64,000 bases of DNA from Hymenobacter algoricola. Lineage in GTDB: Bacteria; Bacteroidota; Bacteroidia; Cytophagales; Hymenobacteraceae. Both the position numbers and the translations under genes were made by a program. Positions 17,781-26,272 of the stretch are shown piece after piece. The stretch spans positions 33,305-97,304 of the forward strand of contig NZ_BAABDH010000108.1 in the NCBI RefSeq assembly GCF_039539525.1. Direction: 5' to 3'. The notes beneath the pieces are model-generated. The model worked only from the letters and a program-made list of their open reading frames with translations, was not told the DNA's origin and ran no database searches. Each line of letters begins with the position of its first letter. The stretch's first letter is position 1.

Positions 17781-18479
17781 CTAAGGCAGATATGCCAGCA
17801 CCCCGCGTACGTCCTGCACCGTGTGAAAATCCAGCCCGGCCAGCTGCTCGGGCTCGACCCGCTCGAAGATCCAGTTGGCGTGGTAGGGTACGTGCACGGC
17901 CCGGAACCCCAGCCGGGCCACCGGAATGATGTCGGACTTGAGCGAGTTGCCGATCATGACGAAGGTTTCGGCGGTGGCGGCGTGGCGGCTGAGCAGGCGC
18001 TGGTAGGTGGCCTCGTCTTTTTTGCTCACAATTTCAACATGGTCGAAAAAATCGCCCAGGCCGGAGCGGGCCAGCTTGCTTTCCTGGTCGAGCAGGTCGC
18101 CCTTGGTGAGTACCATCAGGCGGTGGCCGCGGCGGCGCAGCTCCGTGAGCACCTCCACCACGCCGGGCAGCGGCTCGATAGGGTAGCGCAACAGGTCTTT
18201 GCCCAGGTCGATAATCTGCTGGACGTCGTGGCCGGTCACGGCGCCATCGGTGAGCTGGATGGCGGTTTCAATCATCGACAGCATAAAGGCCTTGGCCCCG
18301 TAGCCGAAGAGCTGCATGTTGCGGCGCTGCACGGCGTTGAGCTGCTCGGTGAGGTGGGCCGGCTCGCCGCAGTGGGCCATGATTTCGAGCAGGCGGGCTT
18401 CTACCTGGTCGAAGTGGGGCTGGGTCGACCAGAGCGTGTCGTCGGCGTCGAAGGCAATGAGGTGGGCAGCGGGGAGCAT
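17781..18479 (-). CDS. HAD-superfamily hydrolase
   Basis: A 232-residue haloacid-dehalogenase-fold hydrolase. Motif I is IAFDADDTLWST (nucleophile Asp in DxD), motif II VLTKGD, motif III around KLARSGLGDFFD, and motif IV GNSLKSDIIPVARLG. A helical cap lies at residues about 20-95. ATG 18479 (MLPAAHLIAF) is chosen because upstream codons are not conserved-looking. Substrate unknown; small phosphorylated metabolites are typical. It is divergent from the CAT-like gene, whose start is 69 bases away. Confidence 0.9.
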   Translation of the reverse strand: MLPAAHLIAFDADDTLWSTQPHFDQVEARLLEIMAHCGEPAHLTEQLNAVQRRNMQLFGYGAKAFMLSMIETAIQLTDGAVTGHDVQQIIDLGKDLLRYPIEPLPGVVEVLTELRRRGHRLMVLTKGDLLDQESKLARSGLGDFFDHVEIVSKKDEATYQRLLSRHAATAETFVMIGNSLKSDIIPVARLGFRAVHVPYHANWIFERVEPEQLAGLDFHTVQDVRGVLAYLP

Positions 18480-18548
18480 GAAGGCAAAGCGTGGAAAAAC
18501 CCGCGGGAAAGGCCCCACCGGGCCGTAAAGTTACCGAACTTGCGGCCC

Positions 18549-19193
18549 ATGAAACAGCTGATTGACCTGGCGACCTGGAACCGGCGCGAGCATTTTGCCT
18601 TCTTTTCGGCCTTTGAAGAACCCTTTTTCGGCCTGGTCGCGCCCGTCAACTGCACCGGCGCCCAGGCCGAAGCCCGACGGCTCGGGGTGTCGTTTTTCCT
18701 GTACTACCTCTACCACGCCGTGCAGGCCGCCAACGAAGTGCCCGAGTTCCGCACCCGCATCGAGGACGGGCAGGTGTACCGCTACGACCGGGTCCACGCC
18801 TCGGCTACCCTCGGCCGCCCCGACCATACCTTCGCCTTTTCCTTCATCGAGCAGCACGACGAGCTGAGCCGCTTCGTGGCCGCCGCCACCGCCGAAATGG
18901 CGGCCGTGCAGGCCAGCTCGGGCCTGCGCCTGGGCCCCACCACCGCCCGCCCCGACGTGCTGCACTGCTCGGCCATTCCCTGGGTGCGCTTCACCGGCCT
19001 CACCCACGCCCGCAGCTTCGCCCACCCCGACAGCTGCCCCAAGATTTCCTTCAGCCAGCTCTACCAGGAAAACGGGGCCACCTGGATGAACGTGGCCGTG
19101 AACGTGCACCACGCCCTGGCCGACGGCTACCACGTGGGCCAGTTTCTGACGGCCTTTGAGCAGCGGCTCAGGGGCGCGGCGCCGGCCGGTTAG
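18549..19193 (+). CDS. CAT-like acyltransferase
   Basis: A 214-residue member of the chloramphenicol acetyltransferase fold (CatA-like). The catalytic histidine lies in VNVHHALADGYHVGQFL, a variant of the canonical HHAVCDGFHV. The opening NRREHFAFFSAFEEPFFGL matches the family start (WxRxxHFxFF). Chromosomal CAT-like genes of this type are widespread in Bacteroidota and are not evidence of chloramphenicol resistance; the acceptor is unknown. ATG 18549 fits the family N-terminus. Confidence 0.88.
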   Translation: MKQLIDLATWNRREHFAFFSAFEEPFFGLVAPVNCTGAQAEARRLGVSFFLYYLYHAVQAANEVPEFRTRIEDGQVYRYDRVHASATLGRPDHTFAFSFIEQHDELSRFVAAATAEMAAVQASSGLRLGPTTARPDVLHCSAIPWVRFTGLTHARSFAHPDSCPKISFSQLYQENGATWMNVAVNVHHALADGYHVGQFLTAFEQRLRGAAPAG

Positions 19194-19389
19194 GCTCGCC
19201 GGAGCGGAGCAGCACGCTTGGTACTGCTACTCACGCGGTGCTCTGGGAGGCGTCGCAATGCTCCGCCAGCAGAAACGGCGCGCTGCAATGGGTGGGGAAA
19301 GGCTGCGCTTCTCCTCGCCAAGCCGTAGCGCAGATCCGCCCCGGACTGGTTCCGGCCCAGTGGGTCGCCCGGATCTTCGCGTCCTGACC

Positions 19390-20676
19390 TCACTCCGCCA
19401 CCACCGCCCCCAGCACGTCCAGCATGGCGCGGGCCTTGAGCAGGCACTCCTCGTATTCGCGCTCCGGAACCGAGTCGTAGGTGATGGCCGAGCCGACCTG
19501 GAAGCTGAGGTAGCCGGTGCCGGCGCGGTACTGCAGACTGCGGATGACCACGTTGAAGTCGAAGTCGCCGTTGGGCAGCACGTAGCCGATGCTGCCGCTG
19601 TAGAGGCCGCGCCGGGTTTGCTCGTAGTGCTCGATGAGCTGCAGGGCCCGGATTTTTGGGGCGCCCGTCATGGAGCCCATCGGGAAGGTGGCCCGCAGCA
19701 CGTCCACCAGGCCAAGGGCGGGGCGTAGCCGGGCCTGCACGGTCGAAATCATCTGCCACACGTGCCGGAACGGGTAGAGGCCAAACAGCTCGGGCACCTG
19801 CACGGTGCCGGTTTCGGCGACGCGGGCCAGGTCGTTGCGGACCAGATCCACAATCATCAGGTTTTCGGCCCGCTCCTTTTCGTCGTTCAGCAGCTGCTGG
19901 CGCTGCCGGGCGTCGTCGTCGGGGGTGGCGCCGCGGCCGATGGTGCCCTTGATGGGCTGCGAAACCAGCTGCCGGCCCGTGCGGCGCACAAACCGCTCGG
20001 GCGAGGCGCAGAGCAGAAACCGGTCCTGCCACTTGTAAAAGCCCGCAAACGGCATCGGCGAGGCTGCGTTCAGCTGCAGAAATGTGCTGACCGGCTCCAG
20101 CGCCACGTTTTCGGCGTAGAATTCCTGGCACAGGTTCAGCTCGTACACTTCACCGTCCAGAATATCTTCCCGCACGGCCGCCACGGCGGCCAGATACTCG
20201 GCTTTGGGCAGGCGCGGCCGCATCGTGCTGACCTGAGGGCCCGCCGCGGCCGGCAGCGGCAGCGCCAGAATGGCGTCGAGTATGCCCACCGTGTCGCCGT
20301 GAATTTCCACCGCTTCGGCCTGCCAGCGTAGCCAGGTCTGGGGAACGAAAAAGTGCAGCGGCGGCCACGCCAGGCCGTCGAAGTGCCGGCTGTGCAGGGC
20401 TTCGATTTCGTTTTTCAGGTCGTAGGTCAGCAACCCGCACCGGGGCGCCGCCGGGGACGCCTCGGTCAGCCAGGCCTCCAGCTCCGGCAGGGTAGCCGGC
20501 CCGGCCGGCGCGTCGGCGGCCACGGCCAGCAGCCGCTCGAAGGCGCCGCCGGGGTAAGGCAGCGCGTTGGACTCGTAATAGGCGCAGCAGGCAAACTGCG
20601 CGGCCCAGTGCAGGGCCTGGGCGCGAAATTCCTCCGGAGACCCGGGCAGCGCGGTAAAGGGAATGGTGAGAGGCAA
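19390..20676 (-). CDS. pabB: Aminodeoxychorismate synthase component I
   Basis: PabB converts chorismate with glutamine-derived ammonia to 4-amino-4-deoxychorismate for folate synthesis. Motifs: DILDGEVYELNLCQEFYAEN, ASPERFVRR, SQPIKGTIGRG (the PIKGT lysine distinguishes PabB from the PIAGT of anthranilate synthase), MIVDLVRNDLARV, and FPMGSMTGAPKIRALQLIE. The start is uncertain: no ATG fits. TTG 20676 (reads PLTIPFTALPGSPEEF) is my choice, with TTG 20733 as an alternative that would add 19 residues. No PabA or PabC gene is adjacent. Confidence 0.9.
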   Translation of the reverse strand: MPLTIPFTALPGSPEEFRAQALHWAAQFACCAYYESNALPYPGGAFERLLAVAADAPAGPATLPELEAWLTEASPAAPRCGLLTYDLKNEIEALHSRHFDGLAWPPLHFFVPQTWLRWQAEAVEIHGDTVGILDAILALPLPAAAGPQVSTMRPRLPKAEYLAAVAAVREDILDGEVYELNLCQEFYAENVALEPVSTFLQLNAASPMPFAGFYKWQDRFLLCASPERFVRRTGRQLVSQPIKGTIGRGATPDDDARQRQQLLNDEKERAENLMIVDLVRNDLARVAETGTVQVPELFGLYPFRHVWQMISTVQARLRPALGLVDVLRATFPMGSMTGAPKIRALQLIEHYEQTRRGLYSGSIGYVLPNGDFDFNVVIRSLQYRAGTGYLSFQVGSAITYDSVPEREYEECLLKARAMLDVLGAVVAE

Positions 20677-20768
20677 GGGTTTTCTGCGTTGGTGGGACTT
20701 TGCTTTTTGCTCGTCTTCGGTTCCGGTGCCCAAAACTACGCCCGACGCCCGAACCGCCGGGGCTACCG

Positions 20769-22334
20769 CTACAACCCCGCCAGCGCCACTTTGGCTTTTG
20801 CGTCGGTGCTGTTCTTATACTCGTGCCGGGGCGACTCCAGTACCTTCTGAAAATAGACCCGGGCCAGGTTCAGCTGCCCGGCGGCCTGGCAGAGGTAGCC
20901 CATCTGCAGCGCCGACTGCGGCCCGAAGTAGTAGGGCGCCTTGCCGGCCAGCGTGATGGTCCGGGTATAAAACAGGCGGGCTGAGTCCAGGCGGCCCAGG
21001 CCCTGGTAGGCGCGGGCGCGGCGGTAGGGGTCTTCGAGCCGGTCGCGCAGGCCGGTGCCGGCGCTGGCCGCGAAGCCGCGCAGGGTGCCCAGGGCCTCGC
21101 GGTAGTAGCCGCCGTCGATCTGCAGGCGGGCGCGGGTGAGGGGGCGGCTGAGCGGGAGCTGGTCTTCGAAGAAGCGCTGGGCGTACTTATCTTCTTCCAG
21201 CTCGGTGCGGCCGGTGGTGCCGATACGGCGGCGGTACTGCTCGGCCGCCGGGGCATCCCCGCCGAGCCAAGCGGCCAGGTATAGCTTGAAGGCGGCATCC
21301 TTGCGGTAGTGCACGCCCAGGTACTGCTGCAGAAACTGCTGGTTTTCGCGCTGCGACGCCGCGTACTGGCCCTGGTAGAGCAGCAGGTCGGCGGCCATGT
21401 GGTGCAGGTAGGGCACGGGCAGGTAAGCCGGCCCGGTGGGCCGGGTGCGGTAGGCCGCCAGGGCCGCGCCGGTACGGTGCTGGCGCTTGTTGAGGCTGAT
21501 AACCAGGTAGCTGAACAGCAGGTTGTCGGGCTCCCGGGCCGCCAGGCGGCCCACCAGCAGCACGGCGTCATCGGCTTTCTTGTAGTAGGTTTCCTGCACC
21601 AGGGCCAGCATGATCTGGGCTTCGGGCTGAAAATCGTTGGGCCGCTGGGCCGCAGCGCGCAGGTTTTGCAGCCCCAGCTCCACGCTGCCCGACAAGCCCA
21701 GCAGCTTCAGAAACCAGCGGTAGCCTTCGGGCAGGGAGCCGATGAAGAACTGCAGCATGCCCAGGGTTTTGCGGGCGGGCACAAAATCCGGGTAGCGTAG
21801 GGCCATGGCCTGCATCTGCTGGTAAGCCTGGCGCAGGCTCCACGCTCCCTGCACCTCGTGCTGGTAGGCTACCTGCGCAGCGGCCTGGTGCAGGCGGATT
21901 TCGGCCCGGGCGTAGTCGCGCAGGGCCCCGCGCTCCGCCGAGGCTTCCAGCGCTTCCAGGCGCCGGCTCTGGGCCGCGGCCACGGCGGCGTAGCGGCGGG
22001 CATCCTGCGAAATCATCAGCTCGGTAAAGTCGATGCAGTCGGCGACCAGCAGGGTGCCCGCCGCGTGCGGGGCGCGCTGCAGCTCCGGCTGCAACAGCCG
22101 TCGGGCCGATTCAGTGCGCAGCTTAAACAGCTCACCGTAAGCCTGCCGCGCAGCAGCAGATAGAGTGCTGGTTGAAATAACGGGCGGCGCACTGGCGGGT
22201 CGCGGCGGACGGGCGGAATCCTGGGGCGGCCGGGCGGAGCGGGCCACGGCCGGGGGCAGGACGCCCGCCAGCAGGCCGGTGAAAATCACCGCCCGGCCCA
22301 GTTGTGCCCATGTGCTTGCCCGTCCGTTTTTCAC
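20769..22334 (-). CDS. Exported TPR-like repeat protein
   Basis: A 521-residue helical-repeat protein. A GTG start gives an N-terminal signal-like segment (AVIFTGLLAGVLPPAVARS), then a Pro-rich stretch. The remainder is TPR-like helix pairs. The part from FVPARKTLGMLQFFIGSLPE through KLLGLSGSVELGLQNLRAAA recalls the IML2/TTC39 repeat proteins, but that resemblance is weak. C-terminal repeats include YQGLGRLDSARLFYTRTITL and AGQLNLARVYFQKVLES. It lies directly upstream of pabB on the same strand. Function unknown; likely protein-protein contacts in the periplasm. Confidence 0.8.
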   Translation of the reverse strand: MKNGRASTWAQLGRAVIFTGLLAGVLPPAVARSARPPQDSARPPRPASAPPVISTSTLSAAARQAYGELFKLRTESARRLLQPELQRAPHAAGTLLVADCIDFTELMISQDARRYAAVAAAQSRRLEALEASAERGALRDYARAEIRLHQAAAQVAYQHEVQGAWSLRQAYQQMQAMALRYPDFVPARKTLGMLQFFIGSLPEGYRWFLKLLGLSGSVELGLQNLRAAAQRPNDFQPEAQIMLALVQETYYKKADDAVLLVGRLAAREPDNLLFSYLVISLNKRQHRTGAALAAYRTRPTGPAYLPVPYLHHMAADLLLYQGQYAASQRENQQFLQQYLGVHYRKDAAFKLYLAAWLGGDAPAAEQYRRRIGTTGRTELEEDKYAQRFFEDQLPLSRPLTRARLQIDGGYYREALGTLRGFAASAGTGLRDRLEDPYRRARAYQGLGRLDSARLFYTRTITLAGKAPYYFGPQSALQMGYLCQAAGQLNLARVYFQKVLESPRHEYKNSTDAKAKVALAGL

Positions 22335-22347
22335 CCTGGATTTTCCA

Positions 22348-22378
22348 TAAAAAAAGGAACGGCGCGGGGCCGTTCCTT
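22348..22378 (-). terminator. Terminator after the zinc-ribbon gene
   Basis: AAGGAACGGC (22354-22363) pairs with GCCGTTCCTT (22369-22378); on the minus strand a seven-T run follows. It lies about 30 bases past the stop of the zinc-ribbon gene. Confidence 0.85.
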
Positions 22379-22407
22379 CTTCTTATTCAGTTATCACCCG
22401 GGGGTGA

Positions 22408-23160
22408 CTAAGCGACTACTTTCACGTCTACGTCGGCCAGCACGCGGCCGCAGTGCTCACACACGATGATTTTCTTGTGCGAGATGATGTCGGCCTGCCG
22501 CTGGGGCGGCACGGTGTTGAAGCAGCCGCCGCAGGCATCGCGCTTCACGGTCACCACGGCCAGGCCGTTGCGCACGTTGCCGCGGATGCGGGTGTAGGCC
22601 GTCAGCAGCCGGGCTTCGATCGGCTTTACGGCCTTGTCGCGCTCGTCTACCAGCTTCTTCTCATCGGCTTCACTTTCGCCCACGATGGTCTGCAGCTCGG
22701 TGTTCTTGTTGGTAAGATCTTTTTTGCGCTCATCCAGTCGCTGCTTGGTACCGGCGATGTCGTTGTTTTTCAACTCAATCTGGTACTGCGCTTCCTTCAT
22801 TTTCTTTTCCGAAATCTGGATTTCGAGGCGCTGCAGCTCGATTTCCTTGGCAATAGCCTCGTACTCGCGGTTGTTGCGCACGTTCTGCTGCTGCTCCTCA
22901 TACTTCTTGATGAGGCCGTCGGCGTCCTTGGCGTTCTGCTTGCGCTGCTTGATCTGGTCGTTGAGCGACTGAATTTCTTCGTCAAACTTGCTCACGCGCA
23001 CCTCGTAGCCCGCAATTTCGTCCTCCAGGTCACGAACCTCTTCGGGCAAGTCACCGCGCACGCGCCGGATTTCGTCGAGCTGCGAATCGATGCGCTGCAG
23101 GTTCAGAAGAGCTTCCAGCTTGCTGGCAACGGGGGTTTCCGCGGAGGGGTTAGAAATCAT
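22408..23160 (-). CDS. Coiled-coil protein with C4 zinc ribbon
   Basis: A 250-residue protein. Residues about 10-180 are a long coiled coil (for example LEDEIAGYEVRVSKFDEEIQ, KKYEEQQQNVRNNREYEAIA). The C-terminal C4 zinc ribbon is seen in DACGGCFNTVPPQ and VCEHCGRVL. This is the family sometimes labelled C4-type zinc ribbon protein, of uncertain function, possibly nucleic-acid binding. ATG 23160 was chosen. It overlaps the upstream Nif3-like gene by 11 bases; this pairing is conserved in many bacteria and suggests a joint role. Confidence 0.92.
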   Translation of the reverse strand: MISNPSAETPVASKLEALLNLQRIDSQLDEIRRVRGDLPEEVRDLEDEIAGYEVRVSKFDEEIQSLNDQIKQRKQNAKDADGLIKKYEEQQQNVRNNREYEAIAKEIELQRLEIQISEKKMKEAQYQIELKNNDIAGTKQRLDERKKDLTNKNTELQTIVGESEADEKKLVDERDKAVKPIEARLLTAYTRIRGNVRNGLAVVTVKRDACGGCFNTVPPQRQADIISHKKIIVCEHCGRVLADVDVKVVA

Positions 23161-24250
23161 ATCGGACAGGGTTGGTGAAAGTCTGAGCAATTAAGACCGC
23201 AAAAGTACTCCCAAAGTTGGCGCCAAGCAAATCCTGGAACAGCTCGCCGGTGAATTGCTCACTTTCAAAGTGGCCCACGTCGCAGAGCATCAGCCGGCCC
23301 TCGGCCCCGAAGTATTCGTGGTATTTCAGGTCGCCGGTCACGAAGGCATCGGCCCCGGCGGCGCGGGCGTGGCCCAGCAGAAAGCTGCCCGCCCCGCCGC
23401 AGATGGCCACGGTGCGGATGGGCTGATCGAACTCGGTATGCTTGACGACCGGCACCAGCAGGGCCGTGCGCAGCCGCCGGCGGAACTCGGCGGGGCTCAG
23501 CGCCTCCGCCAGCTCGCCCACCATGCCGGAGCCCACGCCCTGGTGCACGTTTTCCAGCCGGATCAGCTCGTAGGCTACTTCCTCGTAAGGGTGCGCCTGC
23601 CGAAGCGCGCTCAGTGCCTTGCTCTGCAAATGCAACGGTAGCAGCACTTCCAGGCGCTGCTCGGCAGTGGTTTCGGGCCGGCCCACCGCGCCCTGAAACG
23701 GGGTGGTGCCCGCGCCCGGGGTAAAGGTGCCCACGCCGTCGGAGCGGAAGCTGCAGTCGGAATAGTCGCCGATCTGGCCGGCGCCGGCGGCGTACAGCGC
23801 CTGCAGCACGGCCTGGGTATGGGCGGCGGGCACGTAGGTGATGAGCTTGGCCAGCAGACCGGGTTTGGGGTCCAGCGTGCGCAGGTTGCGCAGGCCCAGC
23901 TTGTCGGCCAGCTTGCGGTTTACGCCGTGGCGCACGTTGTCGAGGTTGGTGTGGGCGGCGTAGATGGCCACGTCGTTTTTGATGGCCTTGATCAGGGTCT
24001 GCTCCACCTCGTTGGCCCCGGTGAGGCGCTTGAGCGGCTTGAACACCACCGGATGGTGGGCCACCACCACGTTGCAGCCGCGCCGGATGGCCTCGTCGAC
24101 GACGGCCGGGGTGCAGTCCAGGGCAATGAGGACGCCGGTGATTTCGGCTTGCGGGTCGCCGCACTGCAGGCCGGCATTGTCGTAGGATTCCTGGTAGGCG
24201 AGGGGGGCGGCCTGTTCGAGGACGCGGGCAAGGTCAGCAACGGTAGGCAT
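23150..24250 (-). CDS. Nif3-like dinuclear metal centre protein
   Basis: A 366-residue NIF3/YbgI family protein, likely a hexameric ring with a two-metal site. Metal ligands appear in NVVVAHHPVVFKPLKRL, AHTNLDNVRHGVN, and near the end in CDVGHFESEQF. A central inserted domain (residues about 130-240, ending LHLQSKALSALRQAHPYEEV) is the PII/CutA-like insert found in the longer YqfO-type members. Proposed as GTP cyclohydrolase 1 type 2 in some databases, but the activity is not well established. ATG 24250 was chosen (MPTVADLARVLEQ). Confidence 0.93.
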   Translation of the reverse strand: MPTVADLARVLEQAAPLAYQESYDNAGLQCGDPQAEITGVLIALDCTPAVVDEAIRRGCNVVVAHHPVVFKPLKRLTGANEVEQTLIKAIKNDVAIYAAHTNLDNVRHGVNRKLADKLGLRNLRTLDPKPGLLAKLITYVPAAHTQAVLQALYAAGAGQIGDYSDCSFRSDGVGTFTPGAGTTPFQGAVGRPETTAEQRLEVLLPLHLQSKALSALRQAHPYEEVAYELIRLENVHQGVGSGMVGELAEALSPAEFRRRLRTALLVPVVKHTEFDQPIRTVAICGGAGSFLLGHARAAGADAFVTGDLKYHEYFGAEGRLMLCDVGHFESEQFTGELFQDLLGANFGSTFAVLIAQTFTNPVRYDF

Positions 24251-24361
24251 GCGGCAGAAGAGTAGGTAGTCGGCCAAAAGTAACGATGCCGGCGTGCCCG
24301 CCGGCCCAAAAGCTCCCGCTCCGCCGGCGAGTAGCGCCGGGGCATAGCGGGTCACAGCGCG

Positions 24362-25051
24362 CTACGCCGCCGTCCGGGCCGCCTGCAATACCGCCGCGTA
24401 GCGCGCCACGTGGGCGGGCAGGTCGCGGCGTCGGTACTGCATCAGGTAGCGGGGGTGGTCGAGGATGTGGATCTGGTCGAAGAGCTGCAGCTCTTTATTA
24501 AAGCGGGTCAGGAACTCCCCGTTGCGGCGGCCCAGGCACACGGCCACGTGCCGGTGCAGCCCGACTTCGAGCACCTGCTTTTGCAGCGAGAGGTGAATAG
24601 CGGGCGTCAGGGCTTTGGTCAGGGCCGGGGCGTCGTAGTAGTTGTAGTTGCGCTCCTGGCGCAGCAGCACCAGCGGGTAGAGGGAGCCGAGAAAGAAATC
24701 CTGGTAGAACGCGGCCGGCCCGCCCAGGGCGGCAATGACCTCATAGATGAACTGGCTGGAAATTTCCCGGTGCCGGGGCAGCCCGCTGGCAATGCCGCAG
24801 CTGTCGGCCAGCGCGACGGGGTCGGTAAAGGCCACGCCGGTGCGGCCGTTGCCCAGGCGGCCGGGGTTGATGCCCAGCAGCGCCACCCGGGGCTGGGGGC
24901 CGGAGTAGTAGCGGTGGGCAAACTCGGTGAGCAAGGCCCGCGGTCCGGGTTCCCGGTACGGACTCCGGGCCACCACCGCGTCGGGCAGGGGCGCGGCCGG
25001 CAAGGGGAATTCGGTGAGGAAGCGCAGCAGACGGTCGGCAAAAGGAGACAT
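24362..25051 (-). CDS. SMUG2-like uracil-DNA glycosylase family protein
   Basis: A 229-residue protein of the DUF4918/SMUG2-like group, distant relatives of single-strand-selective uracil glycosylases. The key motif GINPGRLGNGRTGVAFTDP corresponds to the SMUG active-site loop. Downstream, HILDHPRYLMQYRR could carry the second catalytic motif (H in HPxR). The hydrophobic core LGSLYPLVLL lies between. Expected role is base-excision repair of damaged uracil or cytosine derivatives; specificity is unknown. ATG 25051 (MSPFADRLLRFL) was chosen over an in-frame extension. It is divergent from lpxK. Confidence 0.82.
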   Translation of the reverse strand: MSPFADRLLRFLTEFPLPAAPLPDAVVARSPYREPGPRALLTEFAHRYYSGPQPRVALLGINPGRLGNGRTGVAFTDPVALADSCGIASGLPRHREISSQFIYEVIAALGGPAAFYQDFFLGSLYPLVLLRQERNYNYYDAPALTKALTPAIHLSLQKQVLEVGLHRHVAVCLGRRNGEFLTRFNKELQLFDQIHILDHPRYLMQYRRRDLPAHVARYAAVLQAARTAA

Positions 25052-25142
25052 GGCAGGGCAGTAGGGGCTCCGGACATACGCAGCCCGGGCGCGGGAGGCC
25101 GGCCGGGCCCCCGCGCCGAATCGGGTTTCGGGCCGCGGCCGA

Positions 25143-25173
25143 TTGTTCGCCACTGCCGTAAGGCGTACTTTTG
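25143..25173 (+). promoter_or_regulatory. Putative lpxK promoter
   Basis: TTG at 25143-25145 and TACTTTTG at 25166-25173 with a 20-base spacer fit the Bacteroidota -33/-7 consensus (TTG, TAnnTTTG). The -7 box ends 27 bases before the lpxK ATG. Confidence 0.6.
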
Positions 25174-25200
25174 CGGGGGCGCGTTTTGCGCCGCCGTTTC

Positions 25201-26259
25201 ATGCCCCAGCCCCTTGCCTTTCTGCTGCTGCCCTTTGCCTGGCTCTACGCCGCGGTGCTGCGCGTGCGCAACTGGCTCTACGACAGCGGGTTGCGGGAGT
25301 CGACGGCGTACCCGGTGCCGGTTATCAGCGTGGGCAACCTGCGGGTCGGGGGCACGGGCAAAACGCCCCACGTGGCCTGGCTGGTACGGCAGCTGCAGCT
25401 AGCCGGCGAAAAGCCGGCCGTGCTGAGCCGGGGCTACGGCCGCCGCACCCGCGGCTACCGGCTGGCCGATGCTGCTGCCACCGCCGCCACCATCGGCGAC
25501 GAGCCCCTGCAGCACTACCAGGACTTTGGCGGCCGGGTGCCGGTGGCCGTGTGCGAAGACCGGCGCACGGGTATTGCTACGCTGCTGCACACCCAGCCGA
25601 CGCTGACGGCCATCGTGCTCGACGACGCCTACCAGCACCGGCGGGTGCGGCCCGCGCTTACTGTCTTGCTCACCGAGCAGCAGCGCCCGTTTTATCAGGA
25701 CTGCGTGCTGCCCGCCGGCCGCCTGCGTGAAAGCCGTAGCGGGGCGCGGCGCGCCGACGTGGTTATCGTGACCAAGTGCGCCGCCGACCTCTCGGCGCAG
25801 CAGCAGGCGCAGCTGGCCGCCCAGGTCCGGCGCTACGCCCGGCCGGGGGTGCCGGTGCTGTTTTCGACCTATGACTACGGCGCGCCCGTAGCCGTGGGCG
25901 CCGCTGCCGCTGCTCCGGTCGGCCCGGATATTCTGCTGCTGACCGGCATTGCCCAGCCCGGCCCCCTGCGCGAGTACCTGGCCGGCGCCGGCTACCGAAT
26001 CGGCTACCACGCCGCCTTTGCCGACCACCACGCCTTCACCGCGGCCGACATTGCGGCGGTAGCGGGGCAATTAGAGCCCGGGCAAAGCGTTTTTACGACT
26101 CAAAAGGACGCGGTACGCCTGCTGGAACCCGCCTTGCGGGAAGCCCTGGCCGGCCTGCCCGTTTTCTACATTCCCATTGAAGTCCGGTTTCTGGCCGACG
26201 GCGCCGCTCGTCTGCACTGCCTGCTCCCGCCTTTATTTCAGCCCCAAGCTGTTGTCTGA
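25201..26259 (+). CDS. lpxK: Tetraacyldisaccharide 4'-kinase LpxK
   Basis: LpxK phosphorylates the 4' position of the lipid A disaccharide precursor at the inner membrane. The 352-residue protein has an N-terminal membrane-associated helix (LAFLLLPFAWLYAAVLR), the family signature VPVISVGNLRVGGTGKTPHV with the P-loop, LSRGYGRRTRGY, and catalytic-site DDAYQHRRV. ATG 25201 was chosen. A promoter fits upstream. The porin gene follows 13 bases later and is probably co-transcribed. Confidence 0.95.
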   Translation: MPQPLAFLLLPFAWLYAAVLRVRNWLYDSGLRESTAYPVPVISVGNLRVGGTGKTPHVAWLVRQLQLAGEKPAVLSRGYGRRTRGYRLADAAATAATIGDEPLQHYQDFGGRVPVAVCEDRRTGIATLLHTQPTLTAIVLDDAYQHRRVRPALTVLLTEQQRPFYQDCVLPAGRLRESRSGARRADVVIVTKCAADLSAQQQAQLAAQVRRYARPGVPVLFSTYDYGAPVAVGAAAAAPVGPDILLLTGIAQPGPLREYLAGAGYRIGYHAAFADHHAFTAADIAAVAGQLEPGQSVFTTQKDAVRLLEPALREALAGLPVFYIPIEVRFLADGAARLHCLLPPLFQPQAVV

Positions 26260-26272
26260 TCTGCCGTTGTTT

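Noticed and set aside
18549..19193. Chloramphenicol resistance gene
   Set aside because: CAT-like fold only; the catalytic motif deviates from resistance enzymes and no mobile context is present.
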